From: Desulfobacteraceae bacterium
Lineage (GTDB): Bacteria; Desulfobacterota; Desulfobacteria; Desulfobacterales; SURF-15
NCBI GenBank assembly: GCA_003599475.1
Contig: QZKK01000230.1
Coordinates: 1-29,252, forward strand
Reading direction: 5' to 3'
DNA length: 29,252 nt
Positions 25,591 to 29,252 of the stretch are shown one piece after another. Position 1 is the first letter of the stretch. The number at the start of each line of letters is the position of its first letter. The notes beneath the pieces are model-generated. The model worked only from the letters and a program-made list of their open reading frames with translations, did not search any database and was not told where the DNA came from. The translations under genes were made by a program, and so were the position numbers.

Positions 25591-25805
25591 AATAACTACA
25601 AATTTTATCGAGATATGTCAAGGAACCCCTGGTTCGCTGCAGACGGCATCCGCGACAGCGCCGCGAACGGAAAAGCGGTCAGCGAGTTGATCGTATCGGG
25701 GAAGACGGAAATGCCTCTGGACGCCTTCCGGATCGAGCGATTTTTAATGAGCTGAAAGCTCGAAGAAGAACCGATTGCAGTCGCTGCTGCTTACGCTTTC
25801 AGCTC
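25583..25805. repeat. Copy 2 of the repeat unit with gene 3' end
   Basis: It begins with a 47-bp AT-rich segment (25583-25629) shared with copy 3, followed by a junction TGGTTCGCT and the FAD-gene 3' end (25639-25742). The reading frame of that end is preserved (ADGIRDSAANGK... FRIERF). A flank with inverted arms GAGCTGAAAGC (25749-25759) and GCTTTCAGCTC (25795-25805) follows and is partly shared with copy 3. The fragment lacks a start and the first 90% of the gene, so it is not a functional oxidoreductase. Confidence 0.9.
25593..25621 (-). promoter_or_regulatory. Possible vapBC promoter inside the repeat unit
   Basis: On the minus strand a perfect TTGACA (25621-25616) is followed after 17 bp by TAGTTA (25598-25593), pointing at vapB. 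The -35 is strong and the -10 poor. The identical block occurs at 28865-28893. Confidence 0.38.
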
Positions 25806-25961
25806 TCTATATGCCGGGCAAAGTCAGGACAGATACAGAGCCACTGAAGAATGTTCAGTACGAAATAACAAGATTCTGAATAATATTTGGGAAAATCAGT
25901 TTTGTTGCGGTTAATGCCGTTAATCGATGAATTTGATGCCTATTATAAAATGAATCTCATC

Positions 25962-26255
25962 TCATACATGTTCTGGTTCGGCACGAAGCTTAAGTCCCAG
26001 CGCACGCACCACCTTCATTACAGTGGCAAACTCAGGGTTGCCTTCCGGCGAAAGCGCTTTATAAAGGCTTTCACGCCCTAGACCCGTATCACGAGCGATC
26101 TGGGACATACCTCGGGCGCGGGCAATGTTTCCCAAGGCTGTAATTACTACGTTTGGGTCGCCATCCTCCAAAGCTGCTTCAAGATAAGCAGCCATATCTT
26201 CTGCGTTTTCTAGGTATTCAGCAACATCATAAGGTCGAGTTGTTGTCTTTGCCAT
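25962..26255 (-). CDS. HigA/HI1420-type antitoxin
   Basis: A 97-residue putative addiction-module antidote of the HI1420 type. An N-terminal region (YDVAEYLENAEDMAAYLEAALE) is followed by an XRE-like helix-turn-helix (GMSQIARDTGLGRESLYKALSPEGNPEFATVMKVVRALGLKL, about 48-89, recognised by its segments). It should bind and neutralise the ParE/RelE-like toxin encoded just upstream and repress the operon. AGGAG lies 6 bases before the ATG, overlapping the toxin stop region. The order toxin-then-antitoxin is normal for this class. The gap 25806-25961 holds nothing I recognise. Confidence 0.9.
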   Translation of the reverse strand: MAKTTTRPYDVAEYLENAEDMAAYLEAALEDGDPNVVITALGNIARARGMSQIARDTGLGRESLYKALSPEGNPEFATVMKVVRALGLKLRAEPEHV

Positions 26256-26264
26256 TAATGACTC

Positions 26265-26555
26265 CTATAAATCACGTGCCAATTTTATCGCAGCCTTGAT
26301 ATCCTTATCCTGTGTACGCTTATCCCCGCCAGCCAGCAGGATTACCAAGGCTCGTCCGCGCTGTGCAAAGTATATCCTATATCCTGGTCCGTAATCAATC
26401 CGCAGTTCCGATACTCCCTCGCCTATAGGCTTTACATCTCCGGCTAGACCAAGCTGCAAACGATCGATCCGGGTTTGAATTCTCGCTCGCGCCTGACGAT
26501 CTCGCAAACCACGCAACCATTTCGAGAAATCTTCAGTCTGGCGGATTTGAATCAT
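26265..26555 (-). CDS. RelE/ParE-superfamily toxin, HI1419 type
   Basis: A 96-residue toxin of the HI1419/'addiction module killer protein' class in the RelE/ParE superfamily, expected to act as a translation-associated mRNA interferase or gyrase poison. Family marks are the N-terminus IRQTEDFSKWLRGLRD, ARIQTRIDRLQLGL, GEGVSELRIDYGPGYRIYF and LLAGGDKRTQDKDI. The start MIQIRQT matches the family, so the ATG at 26555 is well supported. A good promoter ends only 5 bp before this ATG, so the transcript is probably leaderless. The antitoxin gene follows after 9 bp. Confidence 0.9.
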   Translation of the reverse strand: MIQIRQTEDFSKWLRGLRDRQARARIQTRIDRLQLGLAGDVKPIGEGVSELRIDYGPGYRIYFAQRGRALVILLAGGDKRTQDKDIKAAIKLARDL

Positions 26556-26560
26556 GGCTC

Positions 26561-26589
26561 AGTGTATCCTATAAAATACAATACTGCAA
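26561..26589 (-). promoter_or_regulatory. Promoter of the HI1419/HI1420-type operon
   Basis: On the minus strand TTGCAG (26589-26584), a 17-bp spacer and TACACT (26566-26561) lie directly before the toxin ATG at 26555. Initiation about 7 bases downstream of the -10 would fall on or beside the ATG. Confidence 0.6.
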
Positions 26590-26710
26590 GCGCCAGATCC
26601 GCTATCCCAAATTGGCTATTCCTCTTTTGACCCGTTGAACCGACTCCCTTTATCGGATATTTGCATAAATTCAATGACAAAAAACTAAGGCATTTGGTCT
26701 CGGCGGAATG

Positions 26711-26790
26711 GGAACGCCCTTAAAATTTAAAATTTCGGAAACGCCTCCCTTAAAAACTGGAAAAATTAAGAACGTCCCCCAGAACTCCTC
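26711..26790. repeat. Degenerate REP-like GGAACG/TTAAAA repeats
   Basis: Three related elements follow each other: GGAACGCCC then TTAAAATTTAAAATTT (from 26711), GGAAACGCCTCCC then TTAAAA (from 26737), and AAGAACGTCCCCC (from 26768). Read on the minus strand they are GGGGGACGTTCTT-like boxes separated by A/T tracts. They occupy part of the 353-bp gap 26556-26908; the rest shows no gene apart from the antitoxin remnant described next. Confidence 0.5.
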
Positions 26791-26811
26791 CTAAATGATT
26801 TCAACTTATAA

Positions 26812-26916
26812 TCTGACGTACTTCCCCCATGCCACCTTCTCGCCCTGGCAAGGCTGGGTAAGGATTCCTTCAAAGTTGACTTCGCTGACCTCGACAGGGA
26901 ACTTGCACGTGGATAA
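26812..26916 (+). pseudogene. Remnant of an UPF0175-like antitoxin C-terminus
   Basis: A 34-codon open stretch ends LARLGKDSFKVDFADLDRELARG and stops at TAA, overlapping the GTG start of the DUF3368 gene. Antitoxins of the UPF0175 type are normally encoded immediately upstream of DUF3368 toxins and have acidic tails of this kind. No start codon or DNA-binding part remains. The assignment rests mainly on position. Confidence 0.4.
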
Positions 26917-27393
26917 GATAGCCATTGTGAATGCCTCACCTTTGATCTTCCTGAGCAGAGGGCGCCAGACCCACATCCTTCGCCATTTTGCCTATCGCAT
27001 CCTTGTTCCAGAACCTGTGGCTAAAGAAATCAGACGAAGGGGGTCTCTGACATAACCTCTCAAACGTTGGAAAACACTCCCTGGATGGAAGAGATTTCTG
27101 CTCCCGCAGTGCCTGAATCCATCATGGAGTGGGGACTTGGTCAGGGTGAATCGGCTGTACTCGCTCTTGCATCTGTTTATCCGGAAAGTGAAGCAATCAT
27201 CGATGATCTTGCAGGACGAAAGTGCGCCGCTTTTCACGGTATCCCCGTTCGTGGCACCCTGGGTCTTGTGCTGAGTTCAAAAAAGAGAGGTTTCATCCCA
27301 AAGGCAAGACCAGTGCTTGAAATACTCATTGGGGAGGGTCTGTACCTGTCAAGGCCTGTGCTTGATGAAGCACTGAAAAGGGTGGGCGAATAG
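26909..27393 (+). pseudogene. DUF3368 PIN-like toxin, frameshifted
   Basis: DUF3368 proteins are PIN-like putative toxins. The first part (GTG at 26909, AGGGA 8 bases upstream) reads IAIVNASPLIFLSRGRQTHILRHF and LVPEPVAKEI, the family N-terminus. It then hits a stop at 27053. The remainder continues in the -1 frame: DITSQTLENTPWMEE, GQGESAVLALASVYPE, AIIDDLAGRKCA, IPVRGTLGLVLSSKKRG and SRPVLDEALKRVGE, ending at 27393. The switch lies at GGGGG (27039-27043); one extra G restores a single frame of about 160 residues, normal for the family. It is therefore a broken gene, or intact if the read lacks one G. It ends 9 bp before the fic stop, in convergent orientation. Confidence 0.85.
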
Positions 27394-27402
27394 CAACCAC
27401 TG

Positions 27403-28566
27403 CTAAGGCAGGTCGGTGCCCGCATTCATGATTTCGATGTACCCGGGATAGCTGAAAAGCCGATTCCGTTTTTGACCGGTCAATTCCTTGACGATTCCAA
27501 GGCGCTCGAGGTGGATAAGGGATTTGTTGACCGTAGCCGGGGATATGGCCGTCTTTTTTACAAGCCAATTCGCCGTCGCAATCGGACGCTCCAACAGCGC
27601 ACGGTGAATTTGCAGTGCCGAGGCCGCCACCCGCCCGAGTCCTTCGACTTTATCCCGGTCCTCATTGGAAAGTTCGATGAGCTGCCTTGCCGTGTCCACC
27701 GCCTGACTGGCGCTGACGATGACCGCTTCGGCGAAAAAATCGAGCCAGGCCTCCCAGTCTCCGCTTGAACGAACCTCATCGAGAAGTTGGTAATAGAATT
27801 GGCGGTGTGTCTTGAAATAGAGGCTAAGATACAGCATCGGCTGACGGAGCACCTTTTTTTCACACAAGAGGAGGGTGATCAGAAGCCTTCCCAGTCGGCC
27901 GTTTCCGTCCAGAAACGGATGAATGGTTTCAAACTGCACGTGGGCCATTGCAGCCTTAAGCAATACAGGAGTGGGTCCCGGCCGGTCGTGCAGGAACAGT
28001 TCAAGTTTTCCCATGCATTCCAGCACCAGTTCGGGCGGAGGCGGAACAAATACGGCATTGCCGGGCCGGGTCCCGCCGATCCAGTTCTGGCTGCGCCGGA
28101 ACTCACCCGGACTTTGACGGCTTCCCCGCCCTTTGGATAGAAGTACTCCGTGGATTTCTTTGAGCAGCCGGAGAGACAGTGGAAAACCTTCTGCCAACCG
28201 CTTGAGGCCGACGTTCAAAGCAGCCACATAGTTGCTTACCTCCCGAACATCGTCCAGAGGCACACCCGGCACCTGATCCAGCTCAAAAAGAAGCAGGTCC
28301 GAAAGCGATGACTGCGTCCCCTCGATCATCGAAGAAAGGACAGCTTCCTTACGCACATACATGTAAATGAAAAGCAGGGAATCCGGCAGAAGTATCGAAA
28401 CACTGTCGAGCCGTCCAAGAGCCATCAGCGCCTGGTCAAATTTATCCCTTAAAGGCGGATTCCAATCGATTGGGCTTTCAGGAGGCAACGGAGCAGGGAC
28501 AAAGGCCTGCACCTTTTCACCTGCAGTCGATGTGGTTATGTAGTAACCCTGATGTTCCCGTTTCAT
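27403..28566 (-). CDS. Fic family protein with inhibitory motif
   Basis: A 387-residue Fic-domain protein, a family that transfers AMP (or other groups) to hydroxyl side chains of target proteins. The Fic core is intact: HPFLDGNGRLGR (216-227), with the catalytic His216 and the phosphate-binding Asn-Gly-Arg. N-terminally SSMIEGTQSSL (78-88) contains the autoinhibitory S-x-x-x-E-G motif (Ser78, Glu82), so this is a self-inhibited class II Fic. A C-terminal winged helix (about 310-375, AISPATVNKSLIHLERLGIV) suggests DNA binding and perhaps autoregulation. The family includes stand-alone regulators and toxins; no separate antitoxin gene is adjacent. A palindrome and promoter lie upstream. The ribosome site is weak (AGGA about 12 bases away). 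Confidence 0.93.
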   Translation of the reverse strand: MKREHQGYYITTSTAGEKVQAFVPAPLPPESPIDWNPPLRDKFDQALMALGRLDSVSILLPDSLLFIYMYVRKEAVLSSMIEGTQSSLSDLLLFELDQVPGVPLDDVREVSNYVAALNVGLKRLAEGFPLSLRLLKEIHGVLLSKGRGSRQSPGEFRRSQNWIGGTRPGNAVFVPPPPELVLECMGKLELFLHDRPGPTPVLLKAAMAHVQFETIHPFLDGNGRLGRLLITLLLCEKKVLRQPMLYLSLYFKTHRQFYYQLLDEVRSSGDWEAWLDFFAEAVIVSASQAVDTARQLIELSNEDRDKVEGLGRVAASALQIHRALLERPIATANWLVKKTAISPATVNKSLIHLERLGIVKELTGQKRNRLFSYPGYIEIMNAGTDLP

Positions 28567-28580
28567 CGGGGGGTTCGATC

Positions 28581-28607
28581 CTAAAATAAAAATGACTGTT
28601 GTTTTAG
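28581..28607. promoter_or_regulatory. Palindrome at the fic transcription start
   Basis: CTAAAATAAAAA on the left and TGTTGTTTTAG on the right form an imperfect 27-bp palindrome; the outer CTAAAA/TTTTAG are perfect. It sits between the fic -10 box and the fic ATG. The winged-helix domain of Fic itself is a plausible binder, which is inference. Confidence 0.55.
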
Positions 28608-28609
28608 CT

Positions 28610-28637
28610 TTAATAGAAATCTTAAAATAACAAACAA
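28610..28637 (-). promoter_or_regulatory. Candidate fic promoter
   Basis: On the minus strand TTGTTT (28637-28632), a 16-bp spacer and TATTAA (28615-28610) precede the palindrome and the fic start at 28566. The region is AT-rich, so the match is only moderately informative. Confidence 0.45.
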
Positions 28638-28854
28638 AAACACAAATATCAAGGTATCTGCCAAAATGTGGTAACGTTCAGAAGTTTCCCCGCTTCCGGG
28701 AAGCGGAGAGCACCGCAGCCGAAAAGATGTCAGAAAGGTCAGGTTCTGCGGAGGTTCTTCCCTTCATGAACTTATGTAAGGGCGGGCTGCACTTCCTCGA
28801 AATTCGAAATCAAGTGCATCAATTTAATTTTTTACCAGCGTCCCAACACTCCAT
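28638..28854. other. Intergenic DNA with one perfect palindrome
   Basis: No gene is recognised here. CCGCTTCC (28690-28697) and GGAAGCGG (28699-28706) form a 17-bp near-continuous palindrome without a T-run. The rest leads into repeat copy 3 and is unlike the DNA in front of copy 2. Confidence 0.5.
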
Positions 28855-29008
28855 TATTAACCAATAACTACAAATTTTATCGAGATATGTCAAGGAACTC
28901 TGGTTCGCTGCAGACGGCATCCGCGACAGCGCCGCGACCGGAAAAGCGGTCAGCGAGTTGATCGTATCGGGGAAGACAGAAATGCCTCTGGACGCCTTCC
29001 GGATCGAG
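28855..29008. repeat. Copy 3 of the repeat unit with gene 3' end
   Basis: The AT-rich leader (28855-28900) matches 25583-25629 with one substitution-plus-indel near AAGGAAC. It is followed by the FAD-gene 3' end (28910-29008), which differs from copy 2 at two positions and from copy 1 at four. Beyond 29008 similarity to copy 2 continues loosely (GCTGAAAG, ACCGATT, TCGCTGCT) with an 11-base insertion. It marks the right border of the toxin modules. Confidence 0.9.
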
Positions 29009-29100
29009 GCTTCCAAATGCGCTGAAAGTTCAAAGCTGAAAGCGGGAAGAAAAACCGATTCCGGTCGCTGCTTTCTCGTGCTTTAAATTCTACCTGCGAC

Positions 29101-29139
29101 GGGGCGGATTCTGCCCATCACCGAGAATCGGTTCGCCCC
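29101..29139. repeat. Hairpin and short inverted repeats at the right edge
   Basis: GGGGCGGATTCT (29101-29112) pairs with AGAATC (29124-29129) and CGCCCC (29134-29139), with an 11-base loop and a 4-base bulge. An A/T tract follows (AAAATTTAAAAAATT), then another small inverted repeat TGTCC/GGACA (29161-29165, 29175-29179). No gene is recognised from 29009 to the window end. Confidence 0.5.
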
Positions 29140-29252
29140 AAAATTTAAAAAATTACCTAGTGTCCATCCATAAAGGACATATTTTACTTAAATTTCGCCA
29201 AGAAAAATTCGGCTCAAGCAATAGTGAAACCGATTTTATGGCGTCACGATGT

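Noticed and set aside
25618..25755. Small gene starting ATGTCAAGGAAC and reading into the gene-end repeat of copy 2
   Set aside because: A one-base indel in copy 3 destroys the same frame, so the fused frame is not conserved; no ribosome site is seen.
27032..27060. Programmed -1 ribosomal frameshift in the DUF3368 gene
   Set aside because: The G-run does not form a typical X-XXY-YYZ slippery site and I saw no downstream stem; a simple 1-bp deletion explains it. DUF3368 toxins are normally single-frame.
24663..29008. Integron cassette array with attC sites
   Set aside because: The repeats derive from an oxidoreductase coding end and lack the paired GTTRRRY/RYYYAAC core boxes of attC; no integron integrase is visible.

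Overview
The window looks like chromosomal DNA of a GC-rich, Gram-negative anaerobe, most likely a member of the Desulfobacterota. This is an inference from gene content (NiFe-hydrogenase maturation genes, paired CorC/CNNM proteins, an MlaD-like protein, a cardiolipin-synthase-like lipoprotein) and from 7-bp-periodic intergenic repeats. No rRNA, tRNA, CRISPR array, integrase or transposase gene was recognised.

Positions 1-9.5 kb are housekeeping and signalling genes. The hydrogenase maturation operon hypA-hypB-hypF reads leftward off the window edge, so hypF is cut. It is preceded by a DeaD/CsdA-type RNA helicase and a Cache-type chemoreceptor with its own terminator. Rightward follow an exported helical protein of unknown function, typA and ywbE.

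Positions 9.5-24.8 kb mix metabolism, envelope and transport. A D-2-hydroxyacid dehydrogenase, a class III aminotransferase and an MFS transporter form a probable pathway of unknown substrate. After them come a DUF4184 membrane protein, a phospholipase-D-family lipoprotein, a second 2-hydroxyacid dehydrogenase, an ABC exporter half-transporter, an MlaD-like protein, two overlapping CNNM/CorC proteins, a TrmO-like tRNA methyltransferase and a DAO-family FAD oxidoreductase.

Positions 24.8-29.2 kb are an accessory island with lower coding density and several AT-rich gaps. It holds vapBC, a HI1419/HI1420-type toxin-antitoxin pair, a frameshifted DUF3368 toxin with the tail of its antitoxin, and a Fic protein. 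The last ~100 bp of the FAD oxidoreductase gene recur twice here, at about 25.64 and 28.91 kb. Both displaced copies are preceded by the same ~47-bp AT-rich segment. The toxin modules therefore sit between three copies of one gene's 3' end, as expected for serial insertion at, or tandem duplication of, that site. Copy 3 begins inside the half-operator that, in copy 2, lies upstream of vapB, so it may be the scar of a lost vapBC unit. This is the most interesting structure in the window.
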